64,000 nucleotides of DNA. Source: Neisseria meningitidis. Its GTDB lineage: Bacteria; Pseudomonadota; Gammaproteobacteria; Burkholderiales; Neisseriaceae. This document shows positions 8,269 to 18,218 of the stretch, piece after piece. Each line of letters begins with the position of its first letter. Positions within the stretch are counted from its first letter, which is position 1. The notes beneath the pieces are model-generated. The model saw only the letters and a list, made by a program, of their open reading frames with translations, was not told the DNA's origin and did no database searches. Both the position numbers and the translations under genes were made by a program. The stretch covers positions 2,108,001 to 2,172,000 of the forward strand of contig NZ_LR134525.1 of the NCBI RefSeq assembly GCF_900638555.1, written 5' to 3'.

Positions 8269-8862
8269 ATGGCAAGCATTCAAAACTTATATGAGACCGT
8301 CGTCGGCGTGCTTGGCGATCAGGCAAGCAAAGTCATTTCAGCTTTGGGCGAGATTACCGTCGAGTGTCTGCCCGAACACTATATTTCAGTCATGACCGCA
8401 TTGCGCGATCATGAAGAGCTGCATTTCGAGCTTCTGGTCGATTTGTGCGGTGTCGATTACAGCACTTACAAAAACGAAGTATGGCAGGGCAAACGCTTTG
8501 CCGTCGTCAGTCAGTTGCTTTCCGTTAAAAACAATCAACGCATCCGCGTACGCGTCTGGGTTTCAGACGACGACTTCCCTGTAGTCGAATCCGTAGTCGA
8601 TATTTACAACAGCGCGGATTGGTACGAACGCGAAGCCTTCGATATGTACGGCATCATGTTCAACAACCACCCGGACTTGCGCCGCATCCTGACCGATTAC
8701 GGCTTTGTCGGACATCCGTTCCGCAAAGACTTCCCGATTTCCGGCTATGTGGAAATGCGTTACGACGAAGAGCAAAAACGCGTGATTTACCAACCTGTTA
8801 CCATTGAGCCGCGCGAGATCACGCCGCGTATCGTCCGTGAGGAGAACTACGGTGGCCAATAA
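8269..8862 (+). CDS. nuoC: NADH-quinone oxidoreductase subunit C (30-kDa subunit)
   Basis: A 197-residue hydrophilic subunit of the complex I peripheral arm. The signature [14 protein letters not shown] followed by [23 protein letters not shown] is intact. The start ATG has a strong AAGGAGAGG ribosome-binding site eight bases upstream. It is separate from NuoD, unlike the NuoCD fusion of enterics. The last 11 bp overlap nuoD. Confidence 0.97.
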   Translation: MASIQNLYETVVGVLGDQASKVISALGEITVECLPEHYISVMTALRDHEELHFELLVDLCGVDYSTYKNEVWQGKRFAVVSQLLSVKNNQRIRVRVWVSDDDFPVVESVVDIYNSADWYEREAFDMYGIMFNNHPDLRRILTDYGFVGHPFRKDFPISGYVEMRYDEEQKRVIYQPVTIEPREITPRIVREENYGGQ

Positions 8863-10108
8863 ATTAAGAAACTACACCATCAACTTCGGCCCGCAACACC
8901 CTGCGGCGCACGGCGTATTGCGCATGATCTTGGAGCTGGACGGCGAACAAATCGTCCGTGCCGACCCGCATATCGGCCTCCTGCACCGAGGTACTGAAAA
9001 ACTGGCTGAAACCAAAACCTATCTGCAAGCCCTGCCTTATATGGACCGTTTGGACTACGTTTCCATGATGGTCAACGAGCAGGCGTATTGTTTGGCGGTA
9101 GAAAAGCTCGCCGGAATTGACGTGCCTATCCGCGCCCAGTATATCCGTGTGATGTTTGCCGAAGTAACGCGCATCCTCAATCACTTGATGGGCATCGGTT
9201 CGCATGCCTTCGACATCGGCGCGATGACCGCCATCCTCTACGCCTTCCGCGACCGCGAAGAGCTGATGGACTTGTACGAAGCCGTGTCCGGCGCGCGTAT
9301 GCATGCAGCCTACTTCCGTCCCGGCGGCGTTTACCGCGACCTGCCCGACTTCATGCCTAAATACGAGAGCAGCAAATTCCGCAATGCCAAAGTATTGAAG
9401 CAGCTCAACGAATCCCGCGAAGGCACCATGCTCGACTTTATCGATGCCTTCTGCGAACGCTTCCCCAAAAATATCGACACACTCGAAACCCTCCTGACCG
9501 ACAACCGCATCTGGAAACAGCGTACCGTCGGCATCGGCGTTGTCTCTCCCGAGCGTGCCATGCAAAAAGGCTTTACCGGCGTGATGTTGCGCGGTTCGGG
9601 CGTGGAATGGGACGTGCGTAAGACACAGCCTTACGAAGTGTACGACAAAATGGATTTCGACATCCCTGTCGGCGTGAACGGCGACTGCTACGACCGCTAC
9701 CTCTGCCGTATGGAAGAAATGCGTCAATCCGTACGCATCATCAAACAATGTTCCGAGTGGTTGCGTGTCAATCCGGGTCCGGTCATTACCACAAACCACA
9801 AATTCGCTCCGCCCAAACGTACCGAAATGAAAACAGGTATGGAAGACCTGATTCACCATTTCAAACTCTTTACCGAGGGTATGCACGTTCCCGAGGGTGA
9901 GACCTACACCGCTGTCGAACATCCGAAAGGCGAGTTCGGCGTTTACATCATTTCAGACGGCGCAAATAAACCCTACCGCCTGAAAATCCGCGCACCCGGC
10001 TTCGCCCACCTGCAAGGCATGGACGAAATGGCAAAAGGCCACATGCTGGCCGACGTCGTTGCCATCATTGGTACGCAGGACATCGTATTCGGGGAGGTTG
10101 ACCGATAA
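8852..10108 (+). CDS. nuoD: NADH-quinone oxidoreductase subunit D (49-kDa subunit)
   Basis: 418 residues forming part of the quinone-binding site. The N-terminus has [16 protein letters not shown], followed by [13 protein letters not shown]; the C-terminus ends in [14 protein letters not shown], as in the family. The start is GTG at 8852 inside the nuoC end, preceded by GTGAGGAG, and gives the canonical N-terminus. An upstream start would add a non-homologous leader. The stop overlaps the nuoE ATG (TAATG). Confidence 0.97.
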   Translation: MANKLRNYTINFGPQHPAAHGVLRMILELDGEQIVRADPHIGLLHRGTEKLAETKTYLQALPYMDRLDYVSMMVNEQAYCLAVEKLAGIDVPIRAQYIRVMFAEVTRILNHLMGIGSHAFDIGAMTAILYAFRDREELMDLYEAVSGARMHAAYFRPGGVYRDLPDFMPKYESSKFRNAKVLKQLNESREGTMLDFIDAFCERFPKNIDTLETLLTDNRIWKQRTVGIGVVSPERAMQKGFTGVMLRGSGVEWDVRKTQPYEVYDKMDFDIPVGVNGDCYDRYLCRMEEMRQSVRIIKQCSEWLRVNPGPVITTNHKFAPPKRTEMKTGMEDLIHHFKLFTEGMHVPEGETYTAVEHPKGEFGVYIISDGANKPYRLKIRAPGFAHLQGMDEMAKGHMLADVVAIIGTQDIVFGEVDR

Positions 10109-10581
10109 TGTTATCCGCAGAATCTTTAAAACAAATCGACATCGAGTTGGCAAAATATCCTGCCGACCAACGCCGCTCCGCGATTATGGGCGCATTGCGT
10201 ATCGCCCAAACCGAAAAAGGCTGGCTCGCTCCCGAGACCATCGCCTTTGTCGCAGACTATATCGGCATCTCGCCTGCACAAGCCTACGAAGTCGCTACCT
10301 TCTACAATATGTACGACCTTGAGCCTGTCGGCAAATACAAACTGACCGTTTGTACCAACCTGCCCTGCGCCCTGCGCGGCGGTATGGCAACCGGCGAATA
10401 CCTCAAACAAAAACTCGGTATCAGCTACGGCGAAACCACGCCTGACGGCAAATTTACCCTTGTCGAAGGCGAATGCATGGGGGCGTGCGGCGATGCTCCT
10501 GTTATGTTGTTGAATAATCATAAAATGTGCAGCTTTATGACTGAAGAGGCGATTGAGAAGAAACTGGCGGAGTTGGAGTAG
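10108..10581 (+). CDS. nuoE: NADH-quinone oxidoreductase subunit E (24-kDa subunit)
   Basis: 157 residues of the NADH dehydrogenase module. The [2Fe-2S] cluster N1a ligands are visible as CTNLPCALRGG and, about 40 residues later, GECMGACGDAPV. The start overlaps the nuoD stop by one base. It is followed by a 389-bp non-coding gap rather than directly by nuoF. Confidence 0.97.
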   Translation: MLSAESLKQIDIELAKYPADQRRSAIMGALRIAQTEKGWLAPETIAFVADYIGISPAQAYEVATFYNMYDLEPVGKYKLTVCTNLPCALRGGMATGEYLKQKLGISYGETTPDGKFTLVEGECMGACGDAPVMLLNNHKMCSFMTEEAIEKKLAELE

Positions 10582-10970
10582 GTCGTCTGAAACGACGATT
10601 TAAACGTAGGTCGGATACTTGTATCCGACAGAGTGGGTAAAAAGGCAAAATGTCGGATTTAAGAATCCGCCCTACTGAAATACCGAAATGCCGTCATTCC
10701 CGCGTAGGCGGGAATCCACCGGTAAGATTCGGTTTCTGAATTTAATAAGACATTGCTTACCATTGAGGATGGATTCCCGCCTGCGCGGGAATGACGACAG
10801 ACAAGCAAGTGGTCGAGATCCAACAAAAACGATTAAAGGTCGTCTGAAAATATCGATTTGATAAACTAGATTTTATTTCAGACGACGTTACAAGCCGGTA
10901 CACAAAGACATCTTAAGGTCGTCTGAAACAGCGGCCGCAACCGATACGAAAACAAACAGGCACACCAAAA
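10582..10970. repeat. repeat-filled gap between nuoE and nuoF
   Basis: No gene is visible here. The gap holds an AGGTCGTCTGAA uptake-sequence variant overlapping the nuoE end (10580-10591), a palindrome TCGGATAC-TT-GTATCCGA at 10611-10628 nested between GTAGG and CCTAC arms, and two dRS3 palindromes at 10696-10715 and 10773-10792 bounding an RS core. It also holds AGGTCGTCTGAA at 10837-10848 facing TTCAGACGAC at 10878-10887 (a possible hairpin), and another copy at 10916-10927. It probably attenuates or splits transcription of the operon. Confidence 0.8.
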
Positions 10971-12272
10971 ATGGCTATTTACCAATCAGGCGTGATTTTT
11001 GACCAAGTGGATACCGCCAATCCCGACTGCTGGACATTGGACGAATACGTCAAACGCGGCGGCTATACCGCCCTGCGTAAAATCCTGTCCGGAAACATCT
11101 CTCAAACCGATGTGATTGACGAAGTCAAAACCTCCGGCTTGCGCGGTCGTGGCGGTGCGGGCTTCCCGACCGGTTTGAAATGGAGCTTTATGCCCCGTTC
11201 CTTTCCGGGCGAAAAATACGTCGTTTGCAATACCGACGAAGGCGAGCCGGGTACATTTAAAGACCGCGACATCATCATGTTCAATCCCCATGCCCTGATC
11301 GAAGGCATGATTATCGCCGGTTACGCGATGGGCGCGAAAGCCGGTTACAACTATATCCACGGCGAAATTTTTGAAGGCTACCAACGCTTTGAGGCCGCTT
11401 TGGAGCAGGCGCGTGCCGCAGGCTTTTTGGGTAAAAATATTTTGGGTTCGGATTTTGAATTTGAACTCTTCGCCCACCACGGCTACGGCGCATATATTTG
11501 CGGCGAGGAAACCGCATTGCTCGAATCGCTGGAAGGCAAAAAAGGCCAGCCGCGCTTTAAGCCGCCATTCCCTGCTTCGTTCGGCCTGTACGGCAAACCG
11601 ACTACCATCAACAATACTGAAACGTTCTCCTCCGTTCCATTCATTATCCGTGACGGTGGACAGGCATTTGCCGATAAAGGTATTCCGAATGCAGGCGGTA
11701 CCAAATTATTCTGTATTTCCGGCCATGTCGAGCGTCCGGGCAACTATGAAGTGCCGTTGGGTACGCCGTTTGCCGAAGTCTTGAAAATGGCGGGCGGTAT
11801 GCGCGGCGGTAAAAAACTCAAAGCCGTCATTCCCGGCGGTTCGTCCGCGCCCGTATTGCCTGCCGACATCATGATGCAGACCAATATGGACTACGACTCG
11901 ATCTCCAAAGCAGGCTCCATGCTCGGTTCCGGCGCGATTATCGTGATGGATGAAGACGTGTGCATGGTCAAAGCCCTCGAACGCTTAAGCTACTTTTACT
12001 ACGATGAATCCTGCGGCCAATGCACCCCGTGCCGCGAAGGTACGGGCTGGCTCTACCGCATCGTCCACCGCATCGTAGAAGGCAAAGGCCGTATGGAAGA
12101 CTTGGATTTGCTGGATTCTATCGGTAACCAAATGGCAGGCCGCACCATCTGCGCTCTCGCCGATGCCGCCGTCTTCCCCGTCCGCAGCTTTACCAAGCAT
12201 TTCCGTGATGAGTTTGTGCATTACATCGAACACGGCGGACCGATGAAAGAGCATAAGTGGGGAGGGTGGTAA
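10971..12272 (+). CDS. nuoF: NADH-quinone oxidoreductase subunit F (51-kDa, NADH/FMN binding)
   Basis: A 433-residue flavoprotein where NADH is oxidised. Near the N-terminus [15 protein letters not shown] is the FMN/NADH glycine-rich loop. [19 protein letters not shown] lies mid-protein, and [12 protein letters not shown] near residue 350 ligates [4Fe-4S] N3. The ATG follows the repeat gap and has only a weak purine-rich site (AAACAGG). Its stop overlaps the ATG of an unrelated P-loop gene. Confidence 0.97.
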   Translation: MAIYQSGVIFDQVDTANPDCWTLDEYVKRGGYTALRKILSGNISQTDVIDEVKTSGLRGRGGAGFPTGLKWSFMPRSFPGEKYVVCNTDEGEPGTFKDRDIIMFNPHALIEGMIIAGYAMGAKAGYNYIHGEIFEGYQRFEAALEQARAAGFLGKNILGSDFEFELFAHHGYGAYICGEETALLESLEGKKGQPRFKPPFPASFGLYGKPTTINNTETFSSVPFIIRDGGQAFADKGIPNAGGTKLFCISGHVERPGNYEVPLGTPFAEVLKMAGGMRGGKKLKAVIPGGSSAPVLPADIMMQTNMDYDSISKAGSMLGSGAIIVMDEDVCMVKALERLSYFYYDESCGQCTPCREGTGWLYRIVHRIVEGKGRMEDLDLLDSIGNQMAGRTICALADAAVFPVRSFTKHFRDEFVHYIEHGGPMKEHKWGGW

Positions 12273-12709
12273 TGGTGGAAGCTAAAATTTTTATTCTATA
12301 CGGTGCAGCCAACAAAGGTAAGAGTACGACACTCAATACGCTTTTTAATCAGATTTGTTGGAAATTTTCTAAATTTCTAGTCTTTTTTGAAAGACATGGA
12401 AATGGCTTAGATTTTGTTGCAGTATTTGATCATGAAGGTCAGAGAATTGGTTTTTATTCATCTGGTGATAATGAATACGAGGTTAGGAGAAATTTATACA
12501 AACTTTATTCGCATAATTGTGATTTTATTTTTGGCACGTCAAGGACACGGGGTGGTAGTTGCGATGCAGTAGGATGTTATGCAGAGTTATTGCATGGCGA
12601 TGTAAATATAATTAATTGGTGTGAAAAGTTTGAGCCTACAGATGAAGACAATGAGCGCGCTGTTAAAGAGTTATTTAAGTCATTTAAAAATATAATAAAT
12701 GAGTTATAG
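12272..12709 (+). CDS. small P-loop protein of unknown function inserted after nuoF
   Basis: 145 residues. The N-terminus has a Walker A motif in IFILYGAANKGKSTTLNTLF (GxxxxGKST, residues about 9-18). No clear Walker B, switch or helicase motif follows. Cysteine- and histidine-bearing stretches such as GGSCDAVGCYAELLH are visible. The start ATG overlaps the nuoF stop and sits seven bases after GGAGGG, so it is translationally coupled to complex I genes. Its coding is clearly AT-richer than nuo, suggesting acquisition. I do not recognise a family beyond a P-loop NTPase. Confidence 0.65.
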   Translation: MVEAKIFILYGAANKGKSTTLNTLFNQICWKFSKFLVFFERHGNGLDFVAVFDHEGQRIGFYSSGDNEYEVRRNLYKLYSHNCDFIFGTSRTRGGSCDAVGCYAELLHGDVNIINWCEKFEPTDEDNERAVKELFKSFKNIINEL

Positions 12710-12766
12710 TTTTAGTTGGTTTTATATTGGTTAAAAGCAAAATGCTAAAAATTTAACTTTGCCGTC

Positions 12767-12866
12767 ATTCCCGCGTAGGCGGGAATCCATAGTGGAATCT
12801 AAAGAAACCGATATTTGAAAAGCAGTTGCCGAAATTCAAAAAATGGATTCCCGCCTACGCGGGAAT
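12767..12866. repeat. dRS3 pair (mosaic element) upstream of the GIY-YIG gene
   Basis: Palindromes at 12767-12786 (core GCGTAGGC) and 12847-12866 (core GCCTACGC) bound an RS core of about 60 bp. Together with the pair at about 13293-13413, it brackets the GIY-YIG gene, a plausible substrate for recombination. Confidence 0.85.
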
Positions 12867-12952
12867 GACGGCGGGAGTAGGCAGATGTTTTCAGATGAAA
12901 ACGGTTGTAAATGATATTAAAAAAGTTGTTGTTTATATTGCAGGAAAAATGA

Positions 12953-13264
12953 ATACGAAACCATCCGCTTACTAGACAACCTGCCGTATATATTTTGGCA
13001 AACGGTAAAAATGGAACACTCTATATCGGTGTTACCATGAATTTGCCGGAAAGGGTTTGGCAGCACAAAAACCATGTCAATATTGATGGCTTTACTGCTC
13101 GATATGATGTGCATGATTTAGTTTGGTATCAGTTTTTTGAGAATATGCCTGAAGCAGTTGCCAAAGAAAAAACGATGAAAAAATGGCGACGTGAATGGAA
13201 GATTAAACTGATTGAAGAACAAAATCCTGAATGGTTGGACTTGTCGGGCGTGTTGTTTGTTTAG
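12953..13264 (+). pseudogene. GIY-YIG domain endonuclease, start missing or frameshifted
   Basis: The reading frame gives AVYILANGKNGTLYIGVTMN (the GIY...YIG motif as VYI...YIG), PERVWQHK with the conserved arginine, and KEKTMKKWRREWKIKLI. These mark a single-domain UPF0213-like GIY-YIG protein, about 90-100 aa. The frame is open from 12953, but the only usual start codon is TTG at 12995, which removes the first catalytic strand (VYI). An ATG at 12949 encodes MNTKPSAY and then stops in another frame. The likely reading is a one- or two-base frameshift near 12960-12975. A non-standard start is the alternative. Confidence 0.65.
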
Positions 13265-13292
13265 TTTTATTTCTGGAACTTTAAAAACTGTC

Positions 13293-13413
13293 GTTATTCC
13301 AGCCCCACCTACGCGCAGACAGGCTACGGCGGGAATCACCGCAAAAGTTAAGAAACCAATGTTTGAAAACAGTTACTGAAAACCCAAGAATGGATTCCCG
13401 CCTGTGCGGGAAT
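13293..13413. repeat. degenerate dRS3 pair before nuoG
   Basis: A decayed left copy (ATTCCAGCC...GGCGGGAATC, about 13294-13337) has internal extra sequence. A perfect right copy, ATTCCCGCCTGTGCGGGAAT, lies at 13394-13413. The RS core is between them. Confidence 0.7.
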
Positions 13414-13469
13414 GACGGCAAGGTGGCAGTAAACGTTTTAAACAGTATTGATTGTCAATGAAACTCAAA

Positions 13470-13500
13470 AGGCCGTCTGAAACCCATTTTTCAGACGATC
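13470..13500. repeat. inverted uptake-sequence pair before nuoG
   Basis: AGGCCGTCTGAA (AG-type DUS, 13470-13481) faces TTTTTCAGACGATC, giving a hairpin with an A/T flank about 45 bp upstream of nuoG. It could act as an attenuator between the inserted genes and nuoG. Confidence 0.6.
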
Positions 13501-13545
13501 TCCATAAAAAATTATTTATTAAATACCCGTAACTAGGAACGAACC

Positions 13546-15807
13546 ATGTTACAAATCGAAATCGACGGCAAACAAGTATCTGTGGAGCAGGGCGCGACGG
13601 TAATTGAAGCCGCGCACAAGCTCGGTACTTATATTCCGCATTTCTGTTACCACAAAAAGCTCTCTATTGCCGCCAACTGCCGTATGTGTCTGGTGGACGT
13701 GGAAAAAGCCCCCAAACCCCTGCCCGCCTGTGCCACGCCGGTTACAGACGGCATGATTGTGCGTACGCATTCGGCAAAAGCCCGAGAGGCGCAAGAAGGC
13801 GTGATGGAGTTCCTGCTCATCAACCATCCGCTTGATTGTCCGACCTGCGACCAGGGCGGCGAATGCCAGTTGCAGGATTTGGCGGTGGGCTACGGAAAAA
13901 CCACCAGCCGCTACACCGAAGAAAAACGTTCCGTCGTCGGCAAAGACATGGGGCCTTTGGTTTCCGCCGAGGAAATGAGCCGCTGTATCCACTGCACCCG
14001 CTGCGTTCGTTTCACTGAAGAAATCGCCGGTTTGCAAGAAATTGCGATGGTGAATCGCGGCGAACACTCCGAAATCATGCCCTTTATCGGCAAAACGGTG
14101 GAAACCGAGCTGTCGGGCAACGTCATCGATTTGTGTCCTGTCGGCGCATTGACCAGCAAACCGTTCCGCTTCAACGCGCGTACTTGGGAATTGAACCGCC
14201 GCAAATCTGTTTCCGCCCACGATGCTTTGGGCAGCAACCTGATTGTACAAACCAAAGACCATACCGTCCGCCGCGTGTTGCCGCTGGAAAACGAAGCGAT
14301 TAACGAATGCTGGCTGTCCGACCGCGACCGTTTTGCCTACGAAGGCCTGTATCACGAAAGCCGTCTGAAAAACCCGAAAATCAAACAGGGCGGCGAGTGG
14401 ATGGACGTGGATTGGAAAACCGCATTGGAATATGTCCGCAGCGCGATTGAATGTATCGCCAAAGACGGCAACCAAAACCAAGTCGGCATTTGGGCGAACC
14501 CGATGAATACGGTTGAAGAGCTGTATCTGGCCAAAAAACTTGCCGACGGCTTGGGTGTTAAAAACTTTGCAACCCGTTTGCGTCAACAAGACAAACGTCT
14601 TTCAGACGGCATTAAGGGTGCGCAATGGTTGGGACAAAGCATTGAATCTTTGGCTGACAACGATGCCGTATTGGTAGTCGGCGCGAACTTGCGCAAAGAA
14701 CAGCCGCTCCTGACCGCCCGCCTGCGCCGCGCCGCCAAAGACCGTATGGCATTGAGCGTATTGGCCGGCAGCAAGGAAGAATTGTTTATGCCGCTTCTCT
14801 CTCAGGAAGCCGCACATCCCGACGAGTGGGCAGGCCGTCTGAAAAACTTGTCTGCCAATGCGGAACACGCCGTTACCGCCAGCCTGAAAAACGCTGAAAA
14901 AGCAGCGGTGATTTTGGGCGCGGAAGTGCAAAACCATCCTGATTACGCCGCGATTTATGCCGCCGTTCAAGAGCTGGCAGATGCGACCGGCGCAGTGCTG
15001 GGTATTTTGCCGCAAGCCGCCAACAGCGTTGGTGCGGATGTCTTGGGCGTGAACTCGGGCGAGAGCGTTGCCGAAATGGCAAACGCGCCGAAACAGGCAG
15101 TCTTGCTGCTCAACGTCGAGCCTGAAATCGATACGGTTGACGGTGCAAAAGCCGTGGCTGCGTTGAAACAAGCGAAAAGCGTGATGGCGTTTACGCCGTT
15201 TGTCAGCGAAACGCTGCTGGACGTGTGCGACGTATTGTTGCCGATTGCGCCGTTTACCGAAACCTCGGGCAGCTTCATCAATATGGAAGGCCGTCTGCAA
15301 TCTTTCCACGGCGTGGTACAAGGCTTCGGCGATTCGCGTCCGATGTGGAAAGTGTTGCGCGTATTGGGCAACCTGTTTGACCTGAAAGGTTTTGAATACC
15401 ACGATACCGTCGCGATTCTGAAAGACGCGCTGGATGCGGAAAGCCTGCCGTCCAAACTGAACAACCGCGCCGCTTCGACTCAAAAAGATTTTCAGACGGC
15501 ATCAAGCCGCCTCGTGCGCGTGGGCGGAGTGGGCATCTATCACACCGATGCTATCGTGCGCCGTTCCGCACCGTTGCAAGAAACCAGCCATGCCGCCGTG
15601 CCTGCTGCGCGTGTAAATCCAAATACATTGGCACGCTTGGGCCTGCAAGACGGACAAACCGCTGTCGCCAAACAAAACGGCGCAAGCGTATCGGTTGCCG
15701 TCAAAGCCGATGCCGGTTTGCCTGAAAACGTGGTGCATTTGCCGCTGCATACCGAAAATGCCGCGCTGGGTGCGTTGATGGACACTATTGAACTGGCGGG
15801 AGCTTGA
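13546..15807 (+). CDS. nuoG: NADH-quinone oxidoreductase subunit G (75-kDa)
   Basis: 753 residues, the largest peripheral-arm subunit, carrying Fe-S clusters between the flavin and the NuoB/I clusters. Visible ligand motifs are [20 protein letters not shown] (2Fe-2S), [18 protein letters not shown] and [15 protein letters not shown], followed by [17 protein letters not shown]. The C-terminal two-thirds is the molybdopterin-oxidoreductase-like domain. The ATG follows a repeat gap, with TAGGAACG as ribosome-binding site. The stop lies two bases before nuoH. Confidence 0.97.
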   Translation: MLQIEIDGKQVSVEQGATVIEAAHKLGTYIPHFCYHKKLSIAANCRMCLVDVEKAPKPLPACATPVTDGMIVRTHSAKAREAQEGVMEFLLINHPLDCPTCDQGGECQLQDLAVGYGKTTSRYTEEKRSVVGKDMGPLVSAEEMSRCIHCTRCVRFTEEIAGLQEIAMVNRGEHSEIMPFIGKTVETELSGNVIDLCPVGALTSKPFRFNARTWELNRRKSVSAHDALGSNLIVQTKDHTVRRVLPLENEAINECWLSDRDRFAYEGLYHESRLKNPKIKQGGEWMDVDWKTALEYVRSAIECIAKDGNQNQVGIWANPMNTVEELYLAKKLADGLGVKNFATRLRQQDKRLSDGIKGAQWLGQSIESLADNDAVLVVGANLRKEQPLLTARLRRAAKDRMALSVLAGSKEELFMPLLSQEAAHPDEWAGRLKNLSANAEHAVTASLKNAEKAAVILGAEVQNHPDYAAIYAAVQELADATGAVLGILPQAANSVGADVLGVNSGESVAEMANAPKQAVLLLNVEPEIDTVDGAKAVAALKQAKSVMAFTPFVSETLLDVCDVLLPIAPFTETSGSFINMEGRLQSFHGVVQGFGDSRPMWKVLRVLGNLFDLKGFEYHDTVAILKDALDAESLPSKLNNRAASTQKDFQTASSRLVRVGGVGIYHTDAIVRRSAPLQETSHAAVPAARVNPNTLARLGLQDGQTAVAKQNGASVSVAVKADAGLPENVVHLPLHTENAALGALMDTIELAGA

Positions 15808-15809
15808 TC

Positions 15810-16886
15810 ATGCAAGAATGGTTCCAAAACCTCTTTGCCGCAACGCTCGGTCTGGGCGATTTGGGTATTACTGTAGGCTTGGTGGTATCCGTCATCGTCA
15901 AAATTGTGATTATCCTGATTCCGCTGATTCTGACCGTCGCCTACCTGACTTATTTTGAACGTAAAGTCATCGGCTTCATGCAGCTTCGCGTCGGTCCGAA
16001 CGTAACCGGTCCGTGGGGTCTGATTCAGCCGTTTGCCGACGTGTTCAAACTCTTGTTTAAAGAAGTAACCCGTCCGAGGCTGTCAAACAAAGCCCTGTTC
16101 TACATTGGTCCGATTATGTCGCTCGCCCCGTCTTTTGCGGCGTGGGCGGTGATTCCGTTTAACGAAGAATGGGTGCTGACCAACATCAATATCGGTCTTT
16201 TGTACATCCTGATGATTACCTCGCTGTCGGTTTACGGCGTGATCATCGCGGGCTGGGCTTCCAACTCCAAATATTCGTTTTTGGGCGCAATGCGTGCTTC
16301 CGCACAAAGCATTTCCTACGAGATTGCCATGAGTGCCGCGCTGGTGTGTGTCGTGATGGTATCGGGCAGCATGAACTTCTCCGACATCGTTGCCGCACAA
16401 GCCAAAGGTATTGCCGGCGGTTCGGTATTCTCTTGGAACTGGCTGCCGCTCTTCCCCATCTTTATCGTCTATCTGATTTCCGCCGTTGCCGAAACCAACC
16501 GCGCGCCGTTTGACGTGGCAGAGGGTGAGTCTGAAATCGTTGCCGGACACCACGTCGAATACTCCGGCTTCGCATTCGCACTGTTCTTCCTTGCTGAATA
16601 CATTTTCATGATTCTGATTTCCGCGCTGACATCGTTGATGTTCCTCGGTGGTTGGTTGTCTCCGTTCCCACAAAGCTGGGGCTTTATCGGCACGCCTTCC
16701 GCATTCTGGATGTTCGTGAAAATGGCGGCGGTGTTGTACTGGTATCTGTGGATCCGCGCAACTTTCCCACGCTACCGTTACGACCAAATCATGCGTTTGG
16801 GCTGGAAAGTGCTGATTCCGATCGGCTTCGCCTACATCGTGATTTTGGGTCTGTGGATGATTTCACCGCTGAATTTGTGGAAATAA
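15810..16886 (+). CDS. nuoH: NADH-quinone oxidoreductase subunit H
   Basis: A 358-residue membrane subunit at the quinone tunnel, with about eight transmembrane segments. Conserved loops include [17 protein letters not shown] near residue 50 and [19 protein letters not shown] near 232, the acidic coupling loop. The ATG is two bases after the nuoG stop; a TTG at 15804 is an in-frame alternative. Downstream lies an inverted AGGTCGTCTGAA-type hairpin before nuoI. Confidence 0.97.
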   Translation: MQEWFQNLFAATLGLGDLGITVGLVVSVIVKIVIILIPLILTVAYLTYFERKVIGFMQLRVGPNVTGPWGLIQPFADVFKLLFKEVTRPRLSNKALFYIGPIMSLAPSFAAWAVIPFNEEWVLTNINIGLLYILMITSLSVYGVIIAGWASNSKYSFLGAMRASAQSISYEIAMSAALVCVVMVSGSMNFSDIVAAQAKGIAGGSVFSWNWLPLFPIFIVYLISAVAETNRAPFDVAEGESEIVAGHHVEYSGFAFALFFLAEYIFMILISALTSLMFLGGWLSPFPQSWGFIGTPSAFWMFVKMAAVLYWYLWIRATFPRYRYDQIMRLGWKVLIPIGFAYIVILGLWMISPLNLWK

Positions 16887-16918
16887 GTTTCAGACGACGT
16901 ATCAAGGTCGTCTGAAAA
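16887..16918. repeat. inverted GTCGTCTGAA hairpin between nuoH and nuoI
   Basis: TTTCAGACGAC (16888-16898) faces GTCGTCTGAAA (16907-16917) across a short loop; the right arm is a complete AGGTCGTCTGAA (16905-16916). There is no T-run, so it is more likely an attenuator or mRNA stabiliser than a full terminator. Confidence 0.65.
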
Positions 16919-16965
16919 CGCAGTTTTGAATATTTAACAGAATCCCTGTTTTGAGGGAACATAAT

Positions 16966-17445
16966 ATGGCTAATTTAGTAAAAACCTTTCTGCTTGGCGA
17001 ATTGGTAAAAGGTATGGGCGTAACGCTCAAAAACTTTTTTGCCCGCAAAGACACGATTTATTTTCCCGAAGAGAAAACGCCGCAATCCGTGCGTTTCCGC
17101 GGTCTGCACGCGCAACGCCGTTATCCAAACGGCGAGGAACGCTGCATCGCGTGTAAATTGTGTGAAGCCGTTTGCCCCGCAATGGCGATCAACATCGAAT
17201 CGGAAGAACGCGAAGACGGCACGCGCCGCACCAAGCGTTACGACATCGACCTGACCAAGTGCATCTTCTGCGGTTTCTGCGAAGAAGCCTGCCCGACCGA
17301 TGCGATTGTGGAAACCCATATTTTTGAATACCACGGCGAGAAAAAAGGCGACTTGCACATGACCAAGCCGATTCTTTTGGCCATTGGCGACAAATACGAA
17401 GCTGAAATCGCCAAACGCAAAGCCGCTGACGCGCCGTATCGTTAA
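16966..17445 (+). CDS. nuoI: NADH-quinone oxidoreductase subunit I
   Basis: A 159-residue ferredoxin-like subunit with two [4Fe-4S] clusters (N6a/N6b). The ligands are [12 protein letters not shown] at residues 60-71 and [12 protein letters not shown] at 99-110, each followed by a conserved segment. The ATG at 16966 has GAGGGAAC upstream. An earlier ATG at 16951 would add MREHN, which the family lacks. Confidence 0.97.
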
Positions 17446-17475
17446 TGCTTTGGGGCTTCTTGGAAGGTTTTAAAT

Positions 17476-18183
17476 ATGGAAGGACTGATTAATGCATTGA
17501 AATATTTAGCCGAACATGAGCCAATAGATAATTTTGAAGAAATTAGAACTAGAAATAGTCCGATTGAGTTGCCAAGTGGATTAAGTAATTTTGAACAAAA
17601 TATTTTTTTAAAAGAAAATTTATCCCCAAAATTACAAAATGATGATAGCTTGAAGACGCATTATTGGATTATCCGTGAATGGGGTGGGATTAAAAGTTTT
17701 AAACAATCTGCTGAAAATAGCCAGCTTATTCGTCAATTTTTATCGGAACTTAATTCGGGAAAATTGAGTAGTGGTTTGTTGAAAATTTCATCATTATCTA
17801 AATTGGCTTCTTTTATAGATTGTGAGCGATTCGCCATTTATGATTCACGCGCTATTTTTTCGTTGAATTGGTTGTTGTTTAAATTTACAAATGCAGATTT
17901 GTTTTTTCAGCCACAAGGTAGAAATAGGGAACTAGAAATCCGAAATATGAACGTATTGTTTCATTTTTCTGATATCAAACCGAATTATCGGAAACCAGAC
18001 GTTTCGTTTCATCAATATTGTGGATTGTTACAAGATTTGGCGAAACAAGTTTATGGTAAACAAGCAAAACCGTATCACATAGAAATGTTGTTATTCAAAA
18101 TTGCGACAACGTGGATTTGTGCGGATATGGATCAACTGATTAAGTTTGATTGTTTGCGTAACCAGGATTTTCAGACTGCTTGA
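17476..18183 (+). CDS. unknown 235-aa protein inserted between nuoI and nuoJ
   Basis: AT-rich and low in alanine/glycine compared with flanking nuo genes, so probably acquired. The ATG has TGGAAGG seven bases upstream. No signal peptide or membrane segment is seen. The central stretch ISSLSKLASFIDCERFAIYD followed by SRAIFSLNWLLF faintly resembles the helix-hairpin-helix region of OGG-fold glycosylase-like accessory proteins, but no catalytic motif is certain. The end (DFQTA) is written by a partial DUS-like TTTTCAGACTGC. It is in the same direction as nuo, with short spacing. Function unknown. Confidence 0.6.
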   Translation: MEGLINALKYLAEHEPIDNFEEIRTRNSPIELPSGLSNFEQNIFLKENLSPKLQNDDSLKTHYWIIREWGGIKSFKQSAENSQLIRQFLSELNSGKLSSGLLKISSLSKLASFIDCERFAIYDSRAIFSLNWLLFKFTNADLFFQPQGRNRELEIRNMNVLFHFSDIKPNYRKPDVSFHQYCGLLQDLAKQVYGKQAKPYHIEMLLFKIATTWICADMDQLIKFDCLRNQDFQTA

Positions 18184-18218
18184 AACCATATTTTTGATTA
18201 ATAAAGAAAGCATAGACT

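Noticed and set aside
8864..9922. Long minus-strand open frame across nuoD
   Set aside because: Shadow of nuoD codon bias, with no family motif. The same holds for the long antisense frames over uvrD, nuoG, nuoL, nuoM, lptD and purB.
12917..13114. Minus-strand frame over the GIY-YIG gene
   Set aside because: The opposite strand shows the catalytic motifs; this frame has none.
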